Shown in pieces: positions 33,076-42,265 of a DNA stretch of 64,000 nucleotides (the stretch's first letter is position 1; the number at the start of each line of letters is the position of its first letter). The position numbers were made by a program, and so were the translations under genes. A model generated the notes under the pieces. The model worked only from the letters and a program-made list of their open reading frames with translations, made no database searches and was not told the DNA's origin. Source of the stretch: Clostridia bacterium (GTDB lineage Bacteria; Bacillota; Clostridia; Christensenellales; CAG-1252); assembly GCA_017394805.1 (NCBI GenBank), contig JAFPXC010000023.1, positions 1-64,000 of the forward strand, read 5' to 3'.

Positions 33076-34311
33076 ATGATTAAAGTAGACGTAATTTCCG
33101 GGTTTTTGGGCGCCGGTAAGACGACGCTTATCAAAAAGATGTACGCGCACGCTTTCAAAAACGAGCAAGTAGTGCTCATCGAAAACGAATTCGGCAAAGT
33201 CGGCGTGGACGCCGCGTTTTTGCAGGAAGCGGGCATCGAAATCAAAGAAATCAATTCGGGCTGTATTTGCTGTACGCTGGTGGGCGACTTCAATCGTTCC
33301 TTGGAGGAAATCATCGAGCGCTTCCATCCGGACCGCGTCATTATCGAGCCGTCGGGCGTGGGCAAACTCAGCGATATCATCGAGTCTATTCACCGCTTCG
33401 GCGACGCGCTGACCTTGAATATCGTCGCCACCGTCGTGGACGCCAAGAAGTGCAAAAAACAAATGCGCAACTTCGGCGAATTCTATGTAGACCAAGTGAA
33501 ACAGGCCAATACCGTGGTCATCAGCAAGGGCGACGTCGCGGGCGCGGAAGTCGTGCAAGAGGCGTACGACCTCGTCCGTTCGCTCAATCCCCGCGCCAAT
33601 ATCGTGACCACCGCCGTCACCGAGATGGAGGGCGACCGCTTGCTCGCGGTGCTGGAAGAGGACGCGTCCTTGATGGACGAATTGCTGGAAGAGGTGGTGG
33701 CCGCCGCAAAAGCGCATAAGCATCATCATCACCATCATCACGAGGACGAAGACGGCGAGGAATGCGAGTGTCACCATCATCACCACGATGAAGAGGAAGA
33801 GGAGGACGAGGAGCACCATCATCATCACGAGGACGAAGACGACGATGACGACGAAGAGTGCGAATGCCATCACCATCATCACGATGAAGACGAAGATGAA
33901 GAGGGTGAAGAGCATCATCACCATCACCACGACGACGATGACGACGAAGAGTGCGAATGCCATCATCATCACGATGATGATGACGATGACGACGAAGGCG
34001 AGGAGCACCATCATCACCATCACGGTCACGACGCCGACGAAGTGTTCGAGAGTTGGGGCGTGGAAACGGCCAAGTCCTACGCGAAGCCCGAATTGGAGGC
34101 CGCTCTGGAGGCGTTGTGCACGGACCGCTGCGGCAATATCTTACGTAGCAAGGGCATCGTGAAAGCGTCCGACCGCGAGGAGTGGTACTACTTCGATTTG
34201 GTGGCGGGTGATTACGAAATCCGTTTGGGCGCGCCCGACTACACGGGTCGTTTGTGCGTGATAGGCGCGGGACTCGATCGCGACGAAATCAAGGCGGTCT
34301 TTGCGCTATGA
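33076..34311 (+). CDS. G3E (CobW/COG0523) GTPase with long His/Cys/acidic metal-binding insert
   Basis: 411 residues. GTPase domain: P-loop GFLGAGKTT (9-17), ENEFG (36-40), the metal-site GCICCT (62-67), EPSGV (91-95) and SKGD (150-153) in the NKxD position. Residues about 214-319 are a low-complexity insert of His clusters (runs of 4-7), Asp/Glu runs and three EECECHHHH units. About 330-411 form the CobW C-terminal domain. COG0523 proteins are GTP-dependent metallochaperones; the insert, longer than usual, should store or sense Zn, Ni, Co or Mn. First gene of an operon; overlaps the next by ATGA. Confidence 0.92.
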   Translation: MIKVDVISGFLGAGKTTLIKKMYAHAFKNEQVVLIENEFGKVGVDAAFLQEAGIEIKEINSGCICCTLVGDFNRSLEEIIERFHPDRVIIEPSGVGKLSDIIESIHRFGDALTLNIVATVVDAKKCKKQMRNFGEFYVDQVKQANTVVISKGDVAGAEVVQEAYDLVRSLNPRANIVTTAVTEMEGDRLLAVLEEDASLMDELLEEVVAAAKAHKHHHHHHHEDEDGEECECHHHHHDEEEEEDEEHHHHHEDEDDDDDEECECHHHHHDEDEDEEGEEHHHHHHDDDDDEECECHHHHDDDDDDDEGEEHHHHHHGHDADEVFESWGVETAKSYAKPELEAALEALCTDRCGNILRSKGIVKASDREEWYYFDLVAGDYEIRLGAPDYTGRLCVIGAGLDRDEIKAVFAL

Positions 34312-35249
34312 GTATTCCCCGTCAAGTACCCGTCATAGTGGTCAACGGCTTCTTGGAGAGCGGCAAGACCTTTTTCTTGAACGACGCGTGGCGCGAGGAG
34401 TTGTTTATCGACGCCTCGGCGCGGCAGGTGGTCGTGTCCTGCGAGGACGGCAATACCGAGTACGATCCGCGCCTCATGCGTATTAACCACGTCAGCGTGG
34501 TGCCGGTGGAAGAAGCGTCTCAACTGACCCCCGCTTTCTATCAGGATATCATCAAGCAGTATCGCCCCGACCTCATCTATATCGAGGCCAACGCCATGTG
34601 GGACATAGCGGCCTATCGCTTGCCCGAATGCTGTACGCTGGCGCAGCAGATCACGGTGGTTAACGCCGAATCTTTCCAAATGTATTTCAACAATATGCGG
34701 CAAAAGGTCGTGGATATGCTGAAAGACTCCGAAGTGGTGATCATGTATAATTGCGACGACGAAAAGGCCACCACCGTGTTGAAGCGCAACCTGCAACTCA
34801 TCAATCCCAAGATGGGCTATCTGCTCTTTGACAGCGAAGGCAATTCGGTCAGTTTGGCCGACGACCTGCCCTACAAGGTGGACGGCGACTACGTCAACGT
34901 GGCCGATCTCGACTTCGGCATATTCTTTGTGGATTCCATCGAGAATCCCGAACGCTACGACGGCAAGACGGTGGAGATAACCGTGCACGCCGTACTGGAT
35001 AAAACCATTCCCGACGGCTTCTTCGTGGGCGGCCGTCGCGTGATGACGTGCTGTGCCAACGACGTGGCTTTTTACTTCGTGCTGTGTCACAACGCCACGT
35101 CCGTCAAAGTGAACGACGGCGATTGGATACGCATGGCGGGCAGAGTGGGTTTCCACGAAATGGAGGGTGAACGACAAATCCTGATGGAGGTGCAGTCAAT
35201 CACCAAATTGCCGCCCCGTGCGGACGACGAGACCATCGGCTTGGGCTGA
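34308..35249 (+). CDS. Second G3E-type GTPase fused to a DUF1980 (YcgQ)-like C-terminal domain
   Basis: 313 residues. N-terminal 1-200: P-loop NGFLESGKT (13-21) and the general CobW fold, but the CxCC metal motif is absent, with SCEDGNTEYD where it would be expected. About 215-300: DGFFVGGRRVMTCCANDVAFY and DGDWIRMAGRVGF, matching the CC-A-(N/D) and dW-v-v-G pattern of YcgQ/TIGR03943 proteins. YcgQ partners permeases and YciC-type GTPases in zinc-responsive Bacillus operons. A fusion of GTPase and YcgQ-like domain beside a permease and a second GTPase suggests a membrane-coupled metallochaperone. Start ATG 34308 by ATGA overlap. Confidence 0.8.
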   Translation: MSIPRQVPVIVVNGFLESGKTFFLNDAWREELFIDASARQVVVSCEDGNTEYDPRLMRINHVSVVPVEEASQLTPAFYQDIIKQYRPDLIYIEANAMWDIAAYRLPECCTLAQQITVVNAESFQMYFNNMRQKVVDMLKDSEVVIMYNCDDEKATTVLKRNLQLINPKMGYLLFDSEGNSVSLADDLPYKVDGDYVNVADLDFGIFFVDSIENPERYDGKTVEITVHAVLDKTIPDGFFVGGRRVMTCCANDVAFYFVLCHNATSVKVNDGDWIRMAGRVGFHEMEGERQILMEVQSITKLPPRADDETIGLG

Positions 35250-35273
35250 TGACTACGAAGTGAGTGTAATCGT

Positions 35274-37961
35274 ATGCAAATAGAATCCATATCCCCTTCC
35301 GAAGTATATCAAGCGCTGGACACCTCGCCCGAAGGCCTTAGCCAAAGCGAAGTGAACGCGCGGTTGGAGCGAGACGGCTACAACCGCCTGGCGGGCGGCA
35401 AACGCGTCACGCCTTTGACGCGGTTTTTCAAGCAGTTTGCCAACGTGATGATCATCGTTTTGTTGGCGGCCGCCGCCGTGTCCGCCACCATTTCCATCGT
35501 GCAGAAAGAGTATGCGGATCTGTTCGAGGCGGGCATCATTCTCTTCATCGTCATAGCCAACGCCGTGGTGGGCGCCGTGCAGGAAGGGCGGGCGGAGAGC
35601 GCCTTGGACGCTTTGAAAAATCTCAATAAGCCCTATTGCAAAGTCATACGCGAGGGCGAAATACGGCGCATTAGACAGGAAGAAGTCGTTGTCGGCGACC
35701 TGGTGCTGCTCGAAGCGGGCGACATCGTGCCCGCCGATATGCGCCTTGTGGAGAGCGCTTCGCTCAAAATAGAGGAGTCCGCCTTGACGGGCGAGTCCGT
35801 GGCCGTCGAAAAGGACGCTACGGCTACGGTGGCCTCCGACGCGCCTATAGGCGATAGGCACAATATGGCCTTTTCTACGGGCGTGGTGCAGTACGGCAGA
35901 GGCAAAGGCGTGGTGACGGCGACGGGTATGCATACCGAGGTCGGCCATATCGCAGGAATGTTGCAGGAAGAGCAGAGCGAAACGCCCTTGCAACGCCAGT
36001 TGGCCAAGACCGCCAAGACGTTGAGTATCATCGTGCTGGCCGTGGCCGCGCTGATTTTCGTAGTGTCTGCCGTTCGTCCCCTCGCGTCGGGACAAAAGGC
36101 GGGGCTCGACGACTATATGCTGGCCTTTATGACCGCCGTGGCCATCGCCGTGGCCGCCATCCCCGAGGGCTTGCCCGCCGTGGTGACCATCGTGCTGGCC
36201 GTGGGATTGCAGAAGATGAGCAAGAAAAACGCCATCATTCGCCGATTGCCCGCCGTGGAGACGTTGGGCAGTTGCCAAGTGATCTGCACGGACAAAACGG
36301 GCACTTTGACCTTGAACAAAATGACCGTGCAGGCCTTTTATACGCCCGACCACGGCGTCGTCGCCGACCTGCCGCAAGGGGACGCCGAGCGCCTGTTGGT
36401 GCGCAGTATGAGCCTGTGCAACGATACCACCGTATCCGACGAAGGCGACCTGTTGGGCGACCCCACCGAGACGGCCCTGGTGGCCTATGCCACCCGCTAC
36501 GGTTTGGAGTACGCCGCCGAACGGCGGGACTTCCCGCGTACGGACGAGATACCCTTCGACAGCGTGCGTAAGTTGATGACCACGGTGCACGACACGCCCC
36601 AAGGCAGTATGTGCTTTGTCAAGGGCGCGCCCGATATGCTGCTCAAACGCTGTACCCGCGTGCTCGTGGGCGGTAAAGTAATCGCATTGGACGACGAGGA
36701 ACGCGCACGCTTTTTGGAGGCCAACGCTTCCCTCAACCGAGAGGCGCTGCGTACCTTGGGCGTCGCCTACAAGACGGGCGATCTGCAAGCGGACAGAAAC
36801 GAGGATAACCTCGTGCTGTTGGGCTTGGTGGGTATGATCGATCCCCCGCGCGAGGAAGTGAAAGGCGCCGTCAAAGAGTGTATCGAGGCGGGTATGCGCC
36901 CCGTGATGATCACGGGAGACCACGCGGATACCGCCGTGGCCATCGCCCGCCGTATAGGGTTGTGGCAAGAGGGCGACCGCGCCGTGACGGGCGTGGAAAT
37001 AGACGCGATGAGCGACGAGGAACTGGCCGCCCATATACGCGAAATATCGGTATTCGCCCGCGTAAGTCCCGAGAATAAAGTGCGCATCGTCAAGGCGTTC
37101 CAGACCATGGGCAACGTGGTGGCCATGACGGGCGACGGCGTAAACGACGCGCCCTCTATCAAAGCGGCGGATATCGGCGTGGGCATGGGCATCACGGGTA
37201 CGGACGTATCCAAGGGCGCGGCGGATATGGTGCTGGCCGACGACAACTACGTCACCATCGTCACGGCCGTGGAAGAAGGGCGCAAGATATACGACAATAT
37301 CAAAAAGTCGGTGCAGTTTTTGCTGTCGGCCAATATGGCCGAGGTGATGTGCCTGTTGGTCGTTACGCTCGTCGTCAGTAGCGTTTTGGGGCGTAACGTG
37401 GAGTTCTTGACGCCCGTGATGATACTGTGGGTCAACCTCGTCACCGACTCCTTGCCCGCCTTGGCTTTGGGCAGAGAAGAGGCGGAAGAGGGCATTATGA
37501 AGAGGCCCCCCCGCAAGGGCGGCAACAGCCTGTTTTCGGGCAAGATGGGCAGAGATATCTTCATACAGGCCTTTATGCAGGCCGCCGTGTGTTTGGCCGT
37601 CTATTGCGTGGCCGAGTTCGCTTTGCCGCGCGGTATCGCCGACCATACGGTCACTATGACTATGACCTTCGTGACCATTTGCTTCGTGCAACTGTTCCAT
37701 GCCTTCAACCTGCGGCAGACGACGGACAGCCTGTTCCGTCACAATCCCTTCTCCAACAAAATGCTCGACTTGGGCTTGTTGGTGGGCGCGGCGTTGGTGT
37801 CCGTCGTAGTGCTCGTTCCGCCCCTTCATGTGGTGTTCCAGACCACCTCTTTGACGGCGGGCGAGTGGGGTATCAGTTTGGCCTTTGCTTTCGCCATTAT
37901 TCCTATGGTTGAAATACAAAAACTCATTGAGCGCGTCGTCGCCAAAAGGAGAGCGGCATGA
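35274..37961 (+). CDS. Type II calcium-transporting-like P-type ATPase
   Basis: 895 residues with an N-terminal cation-ATPase domain, the actuator TGES (ALTGESVAV), the ion-binding PEGLP of helix 4 (AIPEGLPAV), the phosphorylation motif CTDKTGTLT, KGAPD in the nucleotide domain, TGDGVNDAP and ten membrane helices; the helix-6 segment reads NLVTDSLPALALG. It follows the second GTPase by 24 bases and overlaps the ktrA-like gene by 4. Calcium or manganese export is the family function. The metal-gene context makes Mn worth considering. Confidence 0.93.
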   Translation: MQIESISPSEVYQALDTSPEGLSQSEVNARLERDGYNRLAGGKRVTPLTRFFKQFANVMIIVLLAAAAVSATISIVQKEYADLFEAGIILFIVIANAVVGAVQEGRAESALDALKNLNKPYCKVIREGEIRRIRQEEVVVGDLVLLEAGDIVPADMRLVESASLKIEESALTGESVAVEKDATATVASDAPIGDRHNMAFSTGVVQYGRGKGVVTATGMHTEVGHIAGMLQEEQSETPLQRQLAKTAKTLSIIVLAVAALIFVVSAVRPLASGQKAGLDDYMLAFMTAVAIAVAAIPEGLPAVVTIVLAVGLQKMSKKNAIIRRLPAVETLGSCQVICTDKTGTLTLNKMTVQAFYTPDHGVVADLPQGDAERLLVRSMSLCNDTTVSDEGDLLGDPTETALVAYATRYGLEYAAERRDFPRTDEIPFDSVRKLMTTVHDTPQGSMCFVKGAPDMLLKRCTRVLVGGKVIALDDEERARFLEANASLNREALRTLGVAYKTGDLQADRNEDNLVLLGLVGMIDPPREEVKGAVKECIEAGMRPVMITGDHADTAVAIARRIGLWQEGDRAVTGVEIDAMSDEELAAHIREISVFARVSPENKVRIVKAFQTMGNVVAMTGDGVNDAPSIKAADIGVGMGITGTDVSKGAADMVLADDNYVTIVTAVEEGRKIYDNIKKSVQFLLSANMAEVMCLLVVTLVVSSVLGRNVEFLTPVMILWVNLVTDSLPALALGREEAEEGIMKRPPRKGGNSLFSGKMGRDIFIQAFMQAAVCLAVYCVAEFALPRGIADHTVTMTMTFVTICFVQLFHAFNLRQTTDSLFRHNPFSNKMLDLGLLVGAALVSVVVLVPPLHVVFQTTSLTAGEWGISLAFAFAIIPMVEIQKLIERVVAKRRAA

Positions 37962-38635
37962 GTAGAAAAAAGATGAAGAATTTGCAGTTCGCCGTCATCG
38001 GTTTGGGCATTTTCGGTACTGAACTGGTCAAGACGTTGGCCAATAAAGGGTGCGAAGTGCTGGCCATTGACGCGGACGCCAACCGCATAGCCGAAGTCAG
38101 CGATTACGCCACCCATTGCGTCAACGCGGACGCTACGGACGAGCGCGTTTTGGAGCAGATCGGTCTGTCTTCTTTCGATAACGTCATTATCGGCATAGGC
38201 CGCAATATTCAGGCCTCCATTATGTGCACCCTGCTGTGCAAGGAAATGGGCGCCAAGAATATCACGGCCAAGGCCATCAACGACAACCACGCCGCCATCC
38301 TCACCAAGTTGGGCGTGGACAGAGTCATCGTGCCCGAGGCGGATTCGGCCGCCAAAACCGCCACGATGATCGCCTATCCCCAGATGAGCGATATGATAGA
38401 ACTGACGGACGACCTGGCCATCGTGGAAATAGATATGCCCGCGTCCTGGAACGACAAGTCCATAGCGGAGTTGCGCATTCGGGAAAAGTACGGCGTGACC
38501 GTCATTTTTATCCTGCACGACGAGGGCAACGTGACGCCGTTGGGCACTACGGTCTGCCACGCGGGCAGTACGGTCGTGTTGGGCGGCCCGATGGATAAGT
38601 TGGAGACCTTGATGTCGAGGCTCGGGAGCAAATGA
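37958..38635 (+). CDS. KtrA/TrkA-type potassium uptake regulatory subunit
   Basis: 225 residues: RCK_N domain with the nucleotide site VIGLGIFGTELVKTLANKG (near 14-32) and the acidic end of the second strand (AIDAD), then an RCK_C domain (about 140-220). Such proteins bind ATP or NAD and gate the membrane subunit KtrB/TrkH; KtrA/KtrC RCK_C domains often bind c-di-AMP, fitting the cyclase elsewhere in the window. No ktrB is present here. It overlaps the ATPase gene and the HAD gene by 4 bases each. Confidence 0.9.
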   Translation: MSRKKMKNLQFAVIGLGIFGTELVKTLANKGCEVLAIDADANRIAEVSDYATHCVNADATDERVLEQIGLSSFDNVIIGIGRNIQASIMCTLLCKEMGAKNITAKAINDNHAAILTKLGVDRVIVPEADSAAKTATMIAYPQMSDMIELTDDLAIVEIDMPASWNDKSIAELRIREKYGVTVIFILHDEGNVTPLGTTVCHAGSTVVLGGPMDKLETLMSRLGSK

Positions 38636-39318
38636 TCAAGACGGTCTTGTTGGATATCGACGATACCATACTTGACTTCACCTTGGGCGAGCGGATGGCG
38701 ATACGCCTGTCTTTTGAGCACTTCCGCCTGCCGTACGATCCCATCTACGCGTCCGTCTATCACGACGTCAACGAGGGGTGGTGGCGCCGCTACGAGGCGG
38801 GCAAGGCGACCGTTCAACAGGTCGTGGTCGAACGATTCGTGGACTTGTTCGGCAAAATCGGCAAGCCTATGCCCCTCAACTTCGCCTCGGTGTACGAGGA
38901 GAATCTGCGCGCGCAGCACGCGTATATTCGCGGCGCAAAAGGCTTCGTCGAGCGCTTGTCCCGCGCGTATGACGTGTACGCCGTATCCAACGGACGTACC
39001 GCGGTGCAGGAGAGAAGGCTAAGAGAAAGCGGACTCGTGGGGTTACTCAAAGACGTGTTCGTATCCGAGAATTTGGGGTATCATAAGCCCCAAAAGGCCT
39101 TTTTTGACGAGATCGCCAAGCGCATAGAGGGCTATACGCCCCAAACTACCGTTTTGGTAGGCAACAGCCTGACGAGCGATATCGCGGGGGGCAAAGAAGC
39201 GGGTGTGCATACCGTGTGGTACAACCGCGAACACCGCGCGCTCGAGGCGGGTTTCGCGCCCGATTTTACGTCGGACGATTACCACGAAATAGAGGCGTTT
39301 ATACGCGGCGTTCGATAG
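38632..39318 (+). CDS. HAD-superfamily phosphatase, YjjG-like
   Basis: 228 residues. Motif I LLDIDDTILDF (6-16), a four-helix cap, motif II AVSNG (near 119-123), Lys in YHKPQKAFF and motif IV VGNSLTSDIAGG. The DIDDT start and cap length fit YjjG-type nucleotide 5'-phosphatases, which clear non-canonical nucleotides. ATGA overlap with the KtrA-like gene; 48 bases separate it from the next gene. Placement beside ion transport genes has no obvious reason. Confidence 0.85.
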   Translation: MIKTVLLDIDDTILDFTLGERMAIRLSFEHFRLPYDPIYASVYHDVNEGWWRRYEAGKATVQQVVVERFVDLFGKIGKPMPLNFASVYEENLRAQHAYIRGAKGFVERLSRAYDVYAVSNGRTAVQERRLRESGLVGLLKDVFVSENLGYHKPQKAFFDEIAKRIEGYTPQTTVLVGNSLTSDIAGGKEAGVHTVWYNREHRALEAGFAPDFTSDDYHEIEAFIRGVR

Positions 39319-39366
39319 GCGACCGTCGCGGCAATACGAGGGGGCATACCCCGATAAGGAGGAATT

Positions 39367-40302
39367 ATGCTGTCGCAAATCAAGCACTACAACACCTTTT
39401 ACGGCGTGGTATTGGCGTGTGCGATGCTGTCTAACGACGACTCGGACGCCTACCGCCGAGACGCTTCCGCCATCGTGGATTTCTATTGCCGCGCGCGGGG
39501 CGTGGACGAGGAGACCATCGCCGAGTGGAAGGCGTGTATCTTCGACGTGCTGGGCAAAGTGAGCGTCCTGGACGAGCGCTCGTTCGGCTACAACGACCGC
39601 GCCATCCGTAGGGAATACGAGGACGCGGATTTGCTGTACGACGTCAAGAGCGACGTCATCAGCGAGATTTCGTCGCAATACCGTCAGTCGGGCGCGCCTA
39701 ACGCCATGTTCGTCAATCCCGCCTGGTTCGACTATTCGCATATCGTCGTATATCATCCCGCCGTCCGCTATCGGCAAATGCAATCAGCGGCTTCGTCGGG
39801 CTGGCGCGTGGCCGCAAGAGAAGTGGGATTGATGCGCGCTTTGGGCATCGGTTGCGAGCGTGATTATGCCGCCGCCAAACGCAAGTTTTTGCAATGCACC
39901 TATTGGTGCGATACGCCTTCGTGCATATTGCTGGCCTATTTGTGCCGTATGGAAGGCGACGAAGAGGGCGCTCGGCTGTACGGCGATCTCGCCACCTTGC
40001 TCAAGACCTATCTCAAAGAGGGGTTGACCGTAATACCCGCGGACGCGATGGCCCAATACGCGCCGCGTGCCGTCGTGATGTACGGTCAAATCGCCAGCAT
40101 CTATCGAGATATTTGCTGTGACGGCAATCGCTATTCGATCGACTATTCCTTCGTGGAAGTGATGATGAGCGAGGATATCTCGGACAAACAAAAGATGGCC
40201 TATATCAACAACTACGGTCAAAAGACCTACAAGGAAGCCATCAATCCTTCGTTCGAAATCGTCAAGCCCATCGGCTTCAAGGGAGGCAATCATGGCGAAT
40301 AA
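39367..40302 (+). CDS. Unknown protein, partner of the VirD4-like ATPase
   Basis: 311 residues, soluble, no signal peptide. The central part (about 140-215: MRALGIGCERDYAAAKRKFLQC, LLAYLCRMEGDEEGARLYGDL) resembles Sel1/TPR-like helical repeats, suggesting a protein-binding scaffold. Ribosome site AAGGAGG before the ATG. It overlaps the VirD4-like gene by 11 bases, so the two products are made together. No known family is recognised. Confidence 0.75.
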   Translation: MLSQIKHYNTFYGVVLACAMLSNDDSDAYRRDASAIVDFYCRARGVDEETIAEWKACIFDVLGKVSVLDERSFGYNDRAIRREYEDADLLYDVKSDVISEISSQYRQSGAPNAMFVNPAWFDYSHIVVYHPAVRYRQMQSAASSGWRVAAREVGLMRALGIGCERDYAAAKRKFLQCTYWCDTPSCILLAYLCRMEGDEEGARLYGDLATLLKTYLKEGLTVIPADAMAQYAPRAVVMYGQIASIYRDICCDGNRYSIDYSFVEVMMSEDISDKQKMAYINNYGQKTYKEAINPSFEIVKPIGFKGGNHGE

Positions 40303-42112
40303 CCGCATTAACGACAGCATTACCCAAGCGTACGTCGACAAATATATGGAGTGCGGCCGCAAGGTGTCCTATACCGAGTTGACCGACATGGACGGCGTGC
40401 GTACCTATTTTTATGACGAATTGCCCCAAACGGAGGCCGAGGGCTACCCCGTGGCCAGCGAGTTTTGGCTGGACGGGAAGTCGTACGATATGCAGGCGTT
40501 CGGCGCATTGTCCGAGGAAGATAAGCGGCGCTGCCGTCTGCGCTACTACTATATGCCTTTTTACCACGAGATCTATATTGGCACTACGGGTAGCGGCAAG
40601 ACCACGGGTTGCGTGGAGCCGCAGTTGAGAGCCGTGTCTACCCAGCGCAATAAGCCCAACCTGTTCCTCACCGACCCCAAGGGCGAGTTGTTCGACCGCA
40701 ACGCCGTCCACCTAAAGGAGCAGGGCTACCGCTTGTATATCCTCAATTTCAAGGAATTGGGGCGTTCGGACAGATGGAATCCCTTGTGGGAGATATACGA
40801 CCTCAACCGCGAGGCCAACGAGTGTATGGGCAACGTGAAAGAGTGCGCTACCGCTTCGTTGCCCGCCGCGTGCAGGTTGGCGTGCCCCAAAGAGGGGTAC
40901 GGGGCGACTTGTTTCGTCTATAAGGACAAGGCGTATCCTACCCGAGAAGAGGCCGACGCTGTGGCCAACTTCGACAAAGAGATATTGACGGTGGATATCG
41001 ACAGCCGTATCAATCAGCTGGTCAATATGTTCATCACCGTGCAGACGGTCAAGGACCCCACGTGGGAGTACGGGGCGCAAGAGGCGCTGAAGGGTATTTT
41101 GTGCGCTATGCTCGAGGACTCGGTCGGCGACCCCGCTTTTACGCGCGAGATGATGTCCATCAAGACCATACAGGACTACTATTTGTCTTTGCACGACGTG
41201 ATCGTTTCGTCGGACGGGGAGAATAAACTCAAAAATCACCCCTTGATGCGCGGCAAGTCTCCGCGCGTGCTGTCCAATCTGCACAGTATGTTCGACAACG
41301 CCCCGCGCACGATGCGGTCGTATTGCGGCGTATTCGATAACTGTATGCGCGAGTGGTTTTCGGGGCATATCCTGGCGCTCACTACGGGCAATACGGTCGA
41401 ATTGCTGTCCGAGGACGACAGCCCCTTCGCTATCTTCGTGGTGACGCGCGATTATGAGAAAAGCGATTTCCAGGTCGCGGGGCTCTTTATCGATTGGGTG
41501 TACCGCAAGATGCTGGAAGCCTACGAGGCGGGGCGCACCAAGCGAAGTTTGCACTTTATGCTGGACGAGTTCGGCAATATCCCGCCCATTCGTAATTTCG
41601 AGAATAAGATCGCCACGGCGCGCAGCCGCAATATATGGTTTCATCTGGCCGTGCAGTCCTACAAGCAGATGGACGCCGTGTACGGCAAAGACCAATCCTG
41701 TATCATTCGGGATAACTGCAATTCGCAGGTGTTTTTGGGCTCGCAAAACTACGAAACGAAGGAGATTTTCTCCAAAGAATGCGGTATGCATTGCATACCA
41801 GACCTCGTGGGAATGTTCAACAACACGCATAGTATCAAGTGCGTGCCGTTGGTGCCTATGACGGACTTGGAGAGCCTGTCGGCGGGCGATACCATCATCA
41901 AACGGCTCAAATCTCCCGTGATATTCGGCAAGTATATTCGGTCGTACGTGGCGGGCGAGCAGGGCGCGTACGCGCATTTTACGGACGCCGTGGGGTTGGA
42001 GACCTTGACGCCTTCGCACTATTCGTCGTTCCTCGGCCCGCAGTACACCTATCCGCGCACCAAGCCGAACGCACAACTGCAACCCACGATTTCACGCACG
42101 TTCCGCTTTTAG
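40292..42112 (+). CDS. VirD4/TraG-like ATPase without membrane domain
   Basis: 606 residues. Walker A IGTTGSGKTTG (96-106), TDPKGELFD (about 128-136), a Walker B strand SLHFMLDEFGNIPP near 418-431, and NSQVFLGSQN further on are hallmarks of type IV coupling proteins. Two Cys-containing stretches (AACRLACPKEGYGATC) are unusual. The N-terminus (1-90) has no membrane helices, unlike true coupling proteins. No relaxase, T4SS or integrase gene is near. Role unknown; possibly a chromosomally domesticated DNA or protein translocase. Confidence 0.85.
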   Translation: MANNRINDSITQAYVDKYMECGRKVSYTELTDMDGVRTYFYDELPQTEAEGYPVASEFWLDGKSYDMQAFGALSEEDKRRCRLRYYYMPFYHEIYIGTTGSGKTTGCVEPQLRAVSTQRNKPNLFLTDPKGELFDRNAVHLKEQGYRLYILNFKELGRSDRWNPLWEIYDLNREANECMGNVKECATASLPAACRLACPKEGYGATCFVYKDKAYPTREEADAVANFDKEILTVDIDSRINQLVNMFITVQTVKDPTWEYGAQEALKGILCAMLEDSVGDPAFTREMMSIKTIQDYYLSLHDVIVSSDGENKLKNHPLMRGKSPRVLSNLHSMFDNAPRTMRSYCGVFDNCMREWFSGHILALTTGNTVELLSEDDSPFAIFVVTRDYEKSDFQVAGLFIDWVYRKMLEAYEAGRTKRSLHFMLDEFGNIPPIRNFENKIATARSRNIWFHLAVQSYKQMDAVYGKDQSCIIRDNCNSQVFLGSQNYETKEIFSKECGMHCIPDLVGMFNNTHSIKCVPLVPMTDLESLSAGDTIIKRLKSPVIFGKYIRSYVAGEQGAYAHFTDAVGLETLTPSHYSSFLGPQYTYPRTKPNAQLQPTISRTFRF

Positions 42113-42130
42113 CGGACGCGGGGTATAGAA

Positions 42131-42163
42131 AGGGCTGTTTCTCACTGGGAAACAGCCCTTTTT
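42131..42163 (+). terminator. Terminator of the metal/VirD4 operon
   Basis: 11-base perfect stem AGGGCTGTTTC (42131-42141) with GAAACAGCCCT (42149-42159), loop TCACTGG, five T. Confidence 0.93.
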
Positions 42164-42265
42164 CGTCGCTATAATCAACGTATCTCGTTCTTTCGGGGCG
42201 TCCAAAACCCGACGAACGGTCGGATTTTTCCCGCGCGTGCGAACGGATTTCTCGCCCGTAAGGGA

